Translations under genes and position numbers: made by a program
Shown: positions 43,399 through 56,874 of the stretch, piece after piece
How the letters are laid out: every line of letters starts with the position of its first letter
How positions within the stretch are numbered: position 1 is the stretch's first letter
The notes under the pieces: generated by a model
Database searches by the model: none
What the model was told of the DNA's origin: nothing
The model's input: the letters and a program-made list of their open reading frames with translations, nothing else
Origin: Aradus depressus
Lineage: Eukaryota > Arthropoda > Insecta > Hemiptera > Aradidae
Direction of reading: 5' to 3'
Assembly: GCA_963662175.1 (NCBI GenBank)
Contig: OY759225.1
Location: forward strand, 3,793,107 to 3,857,106
DNA length: 64,000 nt

Positions 43399-46300
43399 TC
43401 ATTCAAGTTTGGGTTTAGCAACCGAATTCGTCGTTGAGTTGCTCGATGCGTCTGTGAGCTCTTCACTTGACGAACTCCGAATATCACCTTCCATCTGTGA
43501 AAAATAGGGTAACATTAATAATGAAAATAATAATAATTACATAGGTTTAGTCAGATCACACATTGAATGGTTTCATAGGTGCACATCCACAGTAACATAT
43601 ACAAAATAAAAATATAAAGTTTAAATTTTGCGCATAATTCAAGCATAGAATTTTTTAAGAACTTTTATAATTAATGGCGGAGGCGCTAGGTTTTATGTAA
43701 GGTTCTTATTGCCACTGTCGGCCGTCATTTTGATTTTTTGTTCATTTTTTCTCTGCCTATTTTTTTTTTTAATAACATAAATATCATTTTAAAATGTTCA
43801 TAAATAAAAGTATTTCTAAAATTTGTCATTTATTATTACTCAAGGGATGAGAAATATTCTGATATAAAATTCTCCTAAATTTCTTGATGGTTCTCGCAAT
43901 AAAATAAATAAATATAAGAAAAAAAAATGACATCTGGATATTAAGAAGACAGAAATAAACTTAAAATAAATGTTACACAAAAAATCATATGGACACAATC
44001 TAAACTTGAATAAATGAATAACAAAACGATATTCTAAGAATATTAAAATAAAAACAAATAATGAATTTCTTGTTTTCCGACCTCCAGATCCTAAATATAA
44101 AACAAAAAAGTGTGTGTGTACATACGTATTGATTGCCACCAGAACTCTATTAGATCGTATACATTTTTTTCAAGAATTCCATAAAAATCCACTGTTTTGG
44201 CAGTCTTTTTGTTTAAACAAGAAAACGGCTGGACCGAATTTGATAAAATTTATTTTAGATCATATTTACGTTGATTCACTTCGATTGGCACCAAAGCGGA
44301 GTCGATATCATCTTTCATTTGCGAGATATCGCGCAGGAAAAATTGACCAGGCACGTACGTACACACTAGGGTGGTCCTTAACTTGAAAAAGTTGAAATTT
44401 TAAAACGTGCTCCCCCTAGGTCGAAAGAAGTTCCCAAAAAAATTTTTTTGGCGCCAAAAAAACGAGAAAACATATTGAATAACCCGTCCCCCATCGAGGT
44501 TGAATTTTAAATGGAATTTAACATGGGTTTCAAAGTTTTCTTCAGTCGATCGATTACTGAGCCGTTGATTTCCATCGCTTTAAGGTAGAAAATGGTACTC
44601 AGGGGTTTTCGGGGTCGCTGAAGCGGAATATGATGTTAAAAACTCATTTTAATACATGTCAGCTGTCAAAAAACCTGTCATTATCATTTACTTTTTTCAT
44701 AATCACGGTTTTTTGAGTATTATCAGTTTCAAAACAAAAATGTCTACTAGTTTCGATTAAAAAAATGTAAGGAAAACATTTTTCGATATTTAATCAATTT
44801 CTAAAAATAATTTTATAAATAACTTGACTCTAAAAAAGTGGGAGGAGACTATCGTATCGACTATCGATACAACACAGTGCCTCTGTGGTGAACTGGTGAT
44901 AAGTAAAAAGTAACCTTCTAATAGTTCTACTTCAAATTCTAATTTCTAATCATTTGTGTTTTGTCATTTGTGAGTTGTTATTGACTGATTGTATTAACTT
45001 TTGTTTGTGCGTTCGTTTAATCGATTAATCGATTATTTAACCAACGATTAATAAGTGTATAGATTAATTAGTAGAAAATAATAATCGATGTTTTGTTGGT
45101 CGATACCCATCCCTAGCTAGTACACACACATACTTCTTTCCAAAAATAGTGTAAAAATACTGTTATTTCTGTTATCTATTAATGCCCCAGGCTACACGAA
45201 GTATAGGGGAGGTTATGTAATCCTTCAGAAATTCTATTTCATGGAGTTTCATGTTTTTCGACCCACTGACACAACTGCTTATATTATGACAAGTGGATCC
45301 AGGGACCAATTAGAACAACAGCTGTTATTTTTTCAATGAAATCAGCCAAAGGATAAGAACACAACACAAAAGAATTATAATAACTGCGAAAGAGACCAAC
45401 ATATCAACATCATTCAAAAGTTACTGAATAAAGAATCTATTAATTTTCAACCAAATTGGTTGATTGGTTTTATAGAAAGAGCAAAAAATTAGTTAATTCG
45501 CGATGGGGCAGTGCACTCCATGTGATTGTATGATATTTGAATTTTAAAAATACTAGGATCAAAGTGGGAATTGCTGTATAAACAGAATATTCGTTCTTTA
45601 ATAAAATAAGAGATAATTTCAAAAAATATATTTTATTATAACTAACTTAGACGGATATTATTTACATATACATCTTACATAATTTATTTACAATGATATC
45701 CTACACAATATTATGTTATTATATATTAGTTGATTAACATAATGTTAGTACAATAAGAACGAGAGGACAATGTTCACTCTCCGTGTTTTCATTATACATC
45801 CTTCTACCAAAATATCATATTATTCCATTCAGTTAATAAAAATATTTCTCAAGTAATGTCTTATCCAGTTACTGATAAGTTGATGGCAAAAAAATAAAAA
45901 TGTGGTTTTTCAGATCACCTCCTGGCTTTACGCAATTATTGAAAACTTTATTTTTTAGTTTTCCTAAAGTTCGATACTCCGAAACTCAAGCAATAACTAT
46001 AAAGAAAGTAATAAATTATTATTCAAAACATTCCCTGAAAAGACGACCATTCTTCACAAATCATGCAAAGCCAAATAGATCATAAACTTAATTTAACAAG
46101 CTGTTTAAAGAGAATTTCGTGAGAATCGCCTTTTAAATAAATAAATATTGCAGACTTTTGCCTCATCAACCTGTTACTCTTATTTCATCAAAACCAAACC
46201 AAGGAAAACGTGTCGTCGCCAGGTTGGCCACAATTATCCCTTCAAAATTCCCTTAAATGTCCCTGTTTTTACATCGTAAAGTTTAACTTTTGGGTTGAAC

Positions 46301-49300
46301 GAGATTCTAAATTCATATATAATAAATTTATCATAGAGTCAGAGTCATTCTCTTATTTATTTTTTGCTTTTAAAAACTAACAAGTCACAAAATCTTGACT
46401 GGATGTTTGAATGTAGAGGTCGACTCAATACATATGTTCTGAAAAAAGAAGAACTTGATTGATAAAAAAATGTTAATATAGAGAACAAATAAATTATAGA
46501 TACTTATGAGTGCTGCTCGAAACATCTATAATAGCTAGTTTTTAACAAGCAAAAAATAAATAAAAATTAGTTATTATGACTCATGCCCGGGCTTTAATTA
46601 CAAGGTCATATCGCTTACTACAGAATACCTGACATCGTACAGGCTCGGGACCATCGCTTTACGTCCCTTCTGAAGGACCTTTCACCTCCCAGATAAAATA
46701 AACTAAGGACAACGGCCGGGTTTTGAACCCGCGATCTTGAGCTCAGTAAGCAGACACGCATACCACTGAGCTACCGGCGCCCTCAAAAAGGAGAAGTGAT
46801 GCTGTGATAAATATATAGTACTATATTTTTCAAATTCAACAAGTAATAAAGAATAATATAATTTTCTTTTCACAGTCAAATTTCAAAAGAAAGTAACTAC
46901 TTTCCAATTTGGTAAGAAAGCATTAAATAACAGAACAGACTATTAATAAAATCAATAATAATTTAATAATACTTCTAACGTATTATGTAAACCTCAGTTT
47001 TTTTTTTTTTTTTTTTTTTTTTCCCCAACGTTTTTGGAAAAACAGTATTTTTCTTATACATATATTTTCACAGCTTTATGGTTCTCCCAATTTAGTTATT
47101 GTGACTAATGCCCGGGCTTTAACTAAGAGGTCATATCGCCTACTACCAGAGCGCTCTTACTCTGGTGGACATGATACTTCCCAGATAAAACAAATCTAAG
47201 GCTGCGGCTGGGTTTCGAACCTGCGATCTTGAACTCAATAACGCTACCTCTGAACTACAGTCGCTCTCTCTCCCAAATTTTTTATTGACCTTTACCTTTT
47301 CAACCTAGCAAATGGACGCTTCAAGAAGAACTACCATCATCAACGTCTAATTTTTTTACCGATCTTTATTGTAAACCATTCCTTATTGAACATAATATTC
47401 TTCAAGCAGAACTTTACGATTGGGACGACCTCTGTGTTAAATACTTTCAGTCTAGACTTTAGGTTATTATTTTTTTCTGCTCAATATTTCCGGAAAATGT
47501 TAAACTACTTACAAGTAGAAGTATCGATACTTCTATTCGATATTGTATATCTCTAGATGAACCCGAACTCTTGGTCTCACAAGTTACATCATTTTTAAAA
47601 ATGTCAGTTTTTCCCTGACCTGAAAAAAATTCCCTGATATTTCCCTTTTAATGGACACCCTGAATTCTATAGTTAAAAAAAAAAGGCAAGGAACCATTGC
47701 CTTACAGCTGCAGTATAAAGCAACAAGACCATAATGCATTAGGTTAAAAAATGTTGTATTCACTTCAAAAACATACAACTTATCTTTTTATTATTATTTT
47801 TTTTTTTGGATTATATGCGGATATTATCTATTTTTTAGTTGTGTCCGAGGCATTTTTGTTTTTATTCTGACATGTTTTCGCCTCTTTAACAATTCACTTA
47901 GACCACATCCTTCTCTTTGGTTTCCTTTCGAATATCTCTTTTGTAGTGAACTTCCTCCTGAAAGAATTGAGGAGTATCATACCTTATGGAAAAATTGGAA
48001 CACACAACTCATTTATATTTATAAATTATACTATAAGAGAAGGTCGGGACTGTACATTGTATATATTTTTTTAAAACTATCTGGGATTTATCCGTTTCAG
48101 ATGAAACAAAGAGTCGATACAAGTGTGCTATTAATCGTGAGTCAGGGGAAAATGGCTGAATATTTGAACCGAGGGTTACTGAATTAATAATTAGTTATTA
48201 TGAATCATGCCCGGGCTTTAACTATCAGAGCACTCATTCGTCACTCTGTGGACATGAGCCCGACTCTACTGTGGGAGTCGTAAATGTTGACTACCTAAGT
48301 GTATTCATCTAGAGTAGGGCACTAGACAGAAAACATAAGGGCCTCAGCCAGGTTTTGAACCCCTGATCTTGAGGTCAATAGGCTAGCACGCATACCACTG
48401 AGCTACCAGGGCCCTCAAATTACTGAAGTTATTAATCAATATGAATGGCATTTTCAATGTTTTTTTGTTCTTCGTTTAAATTAGAAAAAACTGAGATAGA
48501 TAAGATTTTTGTATAGCAAAGCAGGCGAGATAGCGGGGGAGGGGCAGGCCGCATGCCCTCTTGCCTCCTAATGATAGGTACGCATTTGTAACTACCAATT
48601 GTCAGCACATATTCTCTTATATAAAAATATTTCACGCAATCACTGTTTCTTCTGAAATTTCATGTTCAAAGATAAAACAATTTTTATAATACTGAAAAAT
48701 TATTCGAAAGAAAGAAAAACATTTTTATTTGGACCAGTACTAAACATGTACTTTACACAAATTGGCAAATAAACATGAAAATAAAAATAAAGTCTTGGTA
48801 TAGTCTCGGTTGCAGCCTGCGATCGTGTACCGTGACTGTAGTGGACCGCACCAGAGCAGGCTGGCAGACCTTCATGGAAGCTTCGGGTGAGTTTCTCAAT
48901 GTGGGCTGCAAAAGGAGCAACTCCCAGTTCCCGATGGATTTGGGTGTTCCTGATAAACCAAGGTGCGTTCACCGCTATCCGGAGGACTTTGTTTTGGAAT
49001 GTTTGTAATCTTGTTATGTTAGTGTGGCTAGTGCAGAACCATACCGGGGCAAGCGTAGGTTAAGAGTGGAAGTATTAGTGTTTTGTAAAGTAAGGATGTG
49101 CATGAGTGTCTGAGTGGTGTATTCCTGTTTATGAGTGGGTAGATGAGCCTGAGTCGTGTGTGTGCTTGTTGGAGTTTTGTGTTGATATGTAGGCGCCATG
49201 TTAGTCTTGTGTCAAGATGCACTCCAAGGTAGCGCACACCCTGGTCTTTAGGGTTCCATGGAATTGGGAGTTGTTCGATTTGCAGCCTTCTAAGGTGTTC

Positions 49301-52300
49301 TAGTGAGAAGTTGCAAAAATTATTAAAACCTACTATCTGCAAAACTGCAACATTTCTGAAGCAAAAAGTTAGTAACTAGTGCCATACAATTTTTTATAGT
49401 TCCTATCTTAGTTGAAAAAAAAATTGTAATCGTGACAAAAATCAAGATGAGATTTTTCAAGGGAACTTGACATTTTGGGATTCCCTGAACATGATTTGAC
49501 CATTATCGCATCTAGTAGACCCCCATTTAACCGAGTTTGCCGGTTAAGTGGAATATGTTTGTTCTACTTTTCTAGGGTCTGCAGGATATTGACAATTTTA
49601 CAACTATTCACTGTAAAGAGTCGTACACTCTATTTTCTTCTTACCTAGTGATATGAAGCAATAAAGAAAAACTATTCTCAGTATGTGTACGATGACTTTT
49701 TTTTTTAATTTTCTTTTAAGATAAGAAACTTGAAGCCACCAACTCTTTACATTCTTTCAAGGTTGCAATCTTTTCTACTTCTCTCAAAAAAAAAAAAACA
49801 CTACATTTTTCCTATGTGATAGTAAGATGTGGGACGAGATTTCTCATAGAAATAAAAGAAGTTATCTTCCCACTGTTTTATTTTTTTTAAAACCAGAACT
49901 GGTTTTCAACGCAACAGCGTCATCATCAGTGGCACATCCCACTCGCATAGTGTAGTGGTCAGTAATCCTCTATCCACTGCAATGTGCGGAAACAATGGGA
50001 AGTTAACGCCTTTTATTTCTATGACTACATTTTTCAGTCAAACTTCATAATCTAGGCAAAAACTGTCAAATCTGATTGTCTTTGGGGTGTGAAATAGGAA
50101 ACTATAATGTGTCAAACCGGTTAGAGCAGTTTCTATCTCCAAAATGTGCATTTACGAAAATTTCTGCCCAGCTATATTTTTTTAAATATAATTTTGAAGT
50201 TAATATTACAGGTGCTGCGCGTTGCACTCAAAGCTTTTAAGAACTCCCGTTATGGTATGACAAATATAGACTCCTACGATATGAAAAAGTCCATACATAC
50301 AGAGTTTTTTTTTCTTCATGGCATTATATGCAAAACTCAGTATTCACCTACTGCTGTATATTCATGAACAGTGACCTCGCGAATATTAAAAAAATTAAAA
50401 TAGGAATATATTTCATGATTTAAAATAGTGCATTCATAATTGAACGCGTCAATAGGAATAATCAATTATTTTGTCGATATGATTCTAAGTAGACACAGAC
50501 CCCATCTCAGAAGAGAATTGAGAAGCATAGAATGCTCGTTATTAGCCCTATTTCAACGTTTACTTATCCTTAACCAACATATTTCCTTATATAAATCACA
50601 AAAATAATTCTTTTAAATATGCAAAAATGATTTTCTTAACTGTAAAAAATGTAATTATTTATTCGTTCTAAGAAAACTTTTGAATGCAACCAAATTCGTT
50701 CAAAAAAAAAAAAAAAAATGGTCATATGATAACATTGATTGAAAGCAAAAGGGTTTCTGTACTAGTTGGGTTGTAATAAAAACCAAAAGGGTTTCTGTCC
50801 GGTGAACTAATAAACATTTATGCAACATTCTGTGTTAATCTGAGACCAGATGCAACGATATATTGTAACAGACAAATAAACTAACTCAAAAGGAAATACC
50901 TAGCTTTGCTTGGTCAATTAAAGAAGGTGTTTGTTTAAAGGTAAGACGCTACTATTCTGTAGTTCTAATGGACGTCGTTTTATAACTCAAATTAAAGAAA
51001 ACACTTTATAAGCTATTACTGGGCTAAAATAACGAGGCCATCAAGACTTGTACCGTCTCCATAGACGTCCATAGATTTTACATTGGGTTACAAGTTGGTT
51101 AAAATGTATTTTTTTTTTTTAATAAATTAATTTCATTCCCTAAATTTAATCATTTCAGCTGGCTATTGGACAGCGCGCACTCTGCAGGCCGCATGAGGCC
51201 CATGGACAATACTCCGACACACAACCATCTAATTGGCCCTCGAGATCCCATACGATGCGCTAACTTGTTCAAACGAAGCATATTATTTACAAATAATAAT
51301 TTCATCTACTCACCTGACCAGCCGAAATAGCATTGTATGCAATTTTGAGGATGAGATGAGTCCAAAAAATATGGAGAGCAAGCAGCAGCAGCAGAAGTCC
51401 GTTGAAGATGTAATACGCTGGGAACATGGTGTTCACGATCTTCGGAGCTCTCACACTCGTGCTAATGGGAAAAGAAAACAGAAAATAATTATACAAATCA
51501 TTATATTGTTTTTGTGACTCATGCCCGGGCTTTGACTACGAGGTCATATCGCCTAAAGTGCCAGAGAGCTTTTCGCTGCTCTAGTGGACATGAGCCCGAC
51601 TCAAATGTGGAAGTTGTAAATTTTGTCTAACCAGGTTTTGTTATCTAGAGTAGAGGTCTTTAAAGAGTACCTGACATTGAACAGGCATGTCCGAAGGACG
51701 GCATCCGCATGATGACACATGAGCACAGTTGAAATCACACAGAAAAAAAAAAAAAATAACTAGTTTTACGCATAGGGGATGTTATGTAATCGGGCAAAAA
51801 TTCTAAGTTTCTGTGAACTCGACAGCTCTCCGATAGGATGAGTAAGTCCACATGAAATTTTAAATGTGGATACAATAACCCTGAAGGAAGACACCCATTG
51901 ATCTTCAGCCAAATCGAATAAAAAGAGGGGGTTGAGATTAGGGGCGGCTCAACACAACAACCCTTATAAACTGCCCCTATACGGTAAATACTCCTATATT
52001 AGGAGAACTAAATTAAATTTCCGCAATTTTCTTTCAATAGAAAATAATGAATGTTGCTTATCTGTTTTGTACGCACTTACTTCCAGTTATCCAGTTTTTT
52101 TTTTTTTTTTACAAAGATATTTAAAACTGAATAAAGAATATATACAACAAACAAATGTGCTTAGGGAGAAAAAAATGACAGTGTCAAAATCTCAAGAGAA
52201 GAGACAACCAGTGGTGACACTCCCTAGGCACTGAGTTGCACTCATTTATGACACAGTCATTGTCATTGCTCTGATCTGAGAAGGTCTCTAGGCAATTGGC

Positions 52301-55300
52301 GCTTAAGGCATCGTTGGGGGAAGTACCGCAGAAGGGAGGGCACAGACTAGAGGATTAACGTGTGTACTAAAAGAGAAAAATACATTTTTATACCTGTACT
52401 TAGCTAATTCGATGACAAAGGGAGCATATACGTATATATATTTTTCTATCTCATATTTATTTAATATTGGTTTCAATTCCGATGAAAACAAATCATAATT
52501 AAATATTAAACTGGACATCTGGAAACGAGTTCCATACATAATTGCTTTTTGAGATAATTAAGGCAACCTATTCCTTTCTGAATTAATTAAGGCAACCCAT
52601 TCCTTTCTGAAATAATTAAGGCATCCTTATTCCTTAAATATCTTGGAAATTATATTTTTTTAGTCAAAATTGTATTCCTAATATCTTCATTTTTTTGCGA
52701 AACTTCTTTTAGAGATGATTTCGTTCTGATAAGATTTATAGACGGTGCCTCTACTTCAGGACTAACCTCATTGCTCAACCTATCTGAAAAAATGGTGTGG
52801 AATCCTCTCAAAATATTGTAAGAACGAAGATACTCTATGAATGAAAAGCTGGGGGGGAGGGGGGGGGGGGGGGGGGGGGGGGAAGAACCAAAGAGCATTC
52901 TAAAGAAAGCCTAAGGAAACAATCTTCCTCTCAACCGGCAATAGCTCGGTCCCGCCAACTCCGGTTAAGAGAGTCTATTGTTTAGTTTTCCCAAGCTCCC
53001 CTAGATTGCTCTCAATACAATATAAAACCGTTTTTGCCACACAGGAAGCTTTTTACTGCAGACACTGCAATAAAAGGCTTTTTTCTTAAGAAATGCAATG
53101 TTACTTACTTGGAGTGAATAGTGTCTTTTGAAATATATTCGCTTTTAATTCATATATTTCTGCAACGTAGGCCTAAAACAGGTATTTCTAGTAATGTATG
53201 TGTTGCATTAAGAACAATAATTGTCCTAAGAACAATTATTGTTCTTAATACAACACGAATTATTCCACCTTTAATTTATATTTGATTTTCACTTTCAGAC
53301 AGGATAAATACAATCAGTGTTGCCTCCTCCTTAATAACACACATTAATCATTCCAATTGTATTTTAGTGTCATTTATAATATTATTTTTATGAAAATTCT
53401 TATTTGTATTTGTGTAATTAAACATTTTTTTTTTTTGTACACATAAAACAAAATATTGGCAACTTTAAATTCGATATTCATATAACGAATATAGTACCTG
53501 CAGTATAGTAAGGTTCCTGAATATTTATGATTTTAATACCAGCTTAATTCTCTGACGCCGATGTTCATTTGTTGATTAAATTTGATAATGATTAATAGAG
53601 TCGACAGTATATTTTCAATGTAGAAGGAATTCGAGGTTCTGTCGGGTAAATGAAAACTCAATATTTGGCCAACGTCGGAAACTATTTATTTCCTTCTTCT
53701 GGGCCTCCAGTCATTGAACACCTTCACCAGACACATCCACTCAAGTCAATATAAGCCCCTGAATACAATTTAATTTACACGACAGAACCTCGAATTCCTT
53801 CTACATTAAATTTGATATATTTTGACATTTTTTCAATTTTTGACATTAATTAATTACTTTCTAACTGTTATTATGATTAACTAGACGAGTCGCCTACCAA
53901 AATAAGCTCTCATTGGTTGGCATATTACCAAGTGACAATTTAGTATAAATTTTCAAAGTTAGAATTTGGGTTGAACTTCAGGATCCTAAATTTGTAATGA
54001 GTGTAATAAGTCACTGAAAGACAAAGTGGGGGGAAAACAGGGAAAAAGAAGGATTTAGAAGGAAAGCGAAAACGTATTTGGGCTGAGGAAGTTCACTGAC
54101 ACTTTGTTTTTCTTTAATAGCAACTGAAAGTTGCCTTTTGACTTATAGTTTACTACGCGAAATCTAGAATAATATAGATTCATTTTAATTATTAAAACTA
54201 CCATTCTCTGAGGTATAGCATGTGACTTTGGGTTTGTTGTTTTTGCATTTTTGTGATTCGCCGATACAGTAATGAGCGGCAGCGTTGATATGTTTGGCCA
54301 GGTTTTCGCAATGTTGTTACGCACGTCTTGTAACATATCGTTGCTTAAGATCCAACATAGCGAATCTCATGTTTTGCTACCAATCAAAAGGACAAAAACT
54401 GTGGAAGTCCTAAATTTTGTCTACCTAGGTTTATTCACCCAGGATAGGGGATCTTTAACGAGTACAGGGAACCATTGCTTAACGTCCCATTCGAAGGACG
54501 GCATGCTCAAGTTTTTTGTACCTCCCAGATAAAATAAACTAATAAAAAAACTCAGACGGGTCTCGAACACGCGATGTTGAGCTCAGTAAGCAAGTACGCG
54601 CACCACTGAGCTACCGACGGCCTCTCTTTGGATTAGGTATAATATTTTAATTTATGTAATTTTATATAATATAACGTGATACGATAACTGGAGTCATTAA
54701 AATTTGAGAAGGCGATGATATGTTAAAATGCTAATCGGGGCTAAATTGTTCTTGGAACAAACATTCTGCAAAATGTTCTTTGTCCAATCTTTGGTCTACT
54801 GACGACGAACCGGATAACTCTCATTTGTTAGTAAGGCCGCTATAACGCTTGCGAAACTACTGTACTAACTTCATTTCACAAAAAACAAAGGCACCTAAGC
54901 ATCGTGTTATAATTTACAACATGAACAAATCTCTCAAGAATAAGAAACTTTAATTGGTGAAAAGTGTTAATAAAATGTCCACTCGTTCGGTCACCACTTA
55001 AAGTTTTCTGTTTATTGGTCTTCGCCATAAATTTGCCATCTTAAAGATAGTATGTTGATCTCAGTTAGGGAAACCCATAGTCCAATAATACTGTCTTAAC
55101 TCTAGTCGATGTGAAAATAATTAGTCTTGGTTCTTTTTGCAGCGTATTTTTGTATTATATAGTTCCCTAACTGAAACCAACATAATATTTTGATCTTTAA
55201 AATGTCAAATTTATGTCGAAATGATGTGGTGACCTAACAAGTGAACGTTTTGTTAATAATTTTTACTAATTAAGATATAAAAACAAAGAAATTGTTTATC

Positions 55301-56822
55301 TTTTTGTCTAATTCCACAAAAAGTTATTAGATTATTGACAATTTAAATATTTGTTGTAAATGTTAAAACAAGACTCCGTCCTCCCAAACTAGGAACTTGC
55401 CCAGGAGTCAGAGGGTGTTACAGAATTTCAGTTTACATGGAAACATCGAGAAAATATAATACAAGACATTTAAAAAATTTAGAATTTAATATATAAGTGG
55501 AGTTCACAGTATTATTTATATATTATTATTCATAAGAAATAAGTGGAATAATGGCCATATGATGTAATATCGAAGTGGTGGAATAAAATAAAATACATAG
55601 AATAAAGGTACAACTTAAAAATTGAATTTGTAATCAACATAAAAGTTTTTGTTCTACACTTTTGACCACCTCATCATTTAAACCCCCCCCCCCCCCCCCC
55701 CCCCAAACAGAATAAAGAAATGGACTTGAAAAATAAAATAAAACTGGTTTATTTAATATGTTGTCTAATTTCACTAACTATATATACATGGGAGTACTTT
55801 CGGTATTTCTACCATCCTCAGCCAAAAGCATAAGAGATAAGACTTTTGGCTGAGGATGGTAGAAATACCGAAAGTACTCCCATGTATATATAGTTAGTGA
55901 AATTAGACAACATATTAAATAAACCAGTTTTATTTTATTTTTCAAGTCCATTTGAATTATTTCACAATATCTCTGCAATTATGTCAGTTTTCAAGAATAA
56001 AGAAACGCTCCCTCTAGAGTTAAATATCGATTAACTAATATTCTACGTATAAAATGGGCTACTTCCTCAATTCAATAACTCAAAATTAGCATTTTTTAAA
56101 TTGTACCTTTATTCTACGACGGTATTATGTGTACATATATAATTATAATAAACATACACAATATATTATATTAAATTAATGGCGTTTGTATATATTTTTG
56201 TGGAATGAGACAATATAAATGTTGAACAAGAAGCTCTTTGTTTTTATTTATTTTGTTAGCTTTCCACCATCGATACAGATCGCAGAAATATATTATTAAA
56301 TTAATACCTATTAAATCTGTAATAAAGATTTAGTACATAATTCATATATGACACGAATTATTTTAATAAAAACTCGCTTTGTACTGTTATTTTCCTATTA
56401 GAATAGAAAACTTTAATTTTAATTTCTCCATCAGTGTACACGATTTTCTCAAAATTAAATTTGAAATAAAACTGGAATCCTAGAAAAATTTCATCTGGAA
56501 ATGATAAAAAAATTACCATTTCACTTATTATTCTCACAACGTACCGAAAAGCACTATGAACCGAAAAAAAAAAAAATATATATATATAATTTCCTCTTAA
56601 ATTGAATATAATCAATTGATTAAGTCTATTAAGTAAAGATTAGAGTTACCTGTACAGAATCCAACAGGGGTATACACCCAAACGAGTTACCAGCCAAAGG
56701 AGAGTGAACACAGCAAAGAGAGCGTCACACACTTTTTGGTATTTTGCATATTTCGCCATTTTTGCAGCCTGAAAAACATAAAACGAAATAACATGTAAAT
56801 GTAATATAAATAAGATTTGTAA

Positions 56823-56874
<52 letters not shown>

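Larger units (their letters stand above)
45900..48187 (+). pseudogene. Unidentified coding-like blocks antisense to ceramide synthase intron
   Basis: Three separated plus-strand stretches read like protein. 45900-46085: FPKVRYSETQAITIKKVINY then KHSLKRRPFFTNHAKPN. About 47312-47600: WTLQEELPSSTSNFFTDLYC, then EHNILQAELYDWDDLCVKYF, and after a frame change SIDTSIRYCISLDEPELLVS. 47839-48187: CVRGIFVFILTCFRLFNNSL, RPHPSLWFPFEYLFCSELPP, ERIEEYHTLWKNWN, open for ~110 codons. They may be exons of one nested gene or its broken copy, with SINEs between. The product was not recognised. Confidence 0.35.
43495..51313 (-). other. Ceramide synthase last intron (7.8 kb)
   Basis: Holds three SINE copies (46.6, 47.1 and 48.2 kb), a jockey LINE relic (48.8-49.3 kb), a hammerhead-like motif (49.9 kb), a Helitron-family repeat (45.19 kb), and coding-like blocks on the opposite strand (45.9-48.2 kb). 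The rest is AT-rich sequence in which nothing further is recognised. 44390-44880 looks like an unclassified repeat beginning CACTAGGGTGGTCC. Confidence 0.7.

Noticed and set aside
43840..44139. 99-aa minus-strand frame
   Set aside because: Hydrophobic AT-rich frame with no motif, inside a ceramide synthase intron; chance ORF.
48775..49008. 77-aa plus-strand frame
   Set aside because: Shadow of the minus-strand jockey LINE relic.
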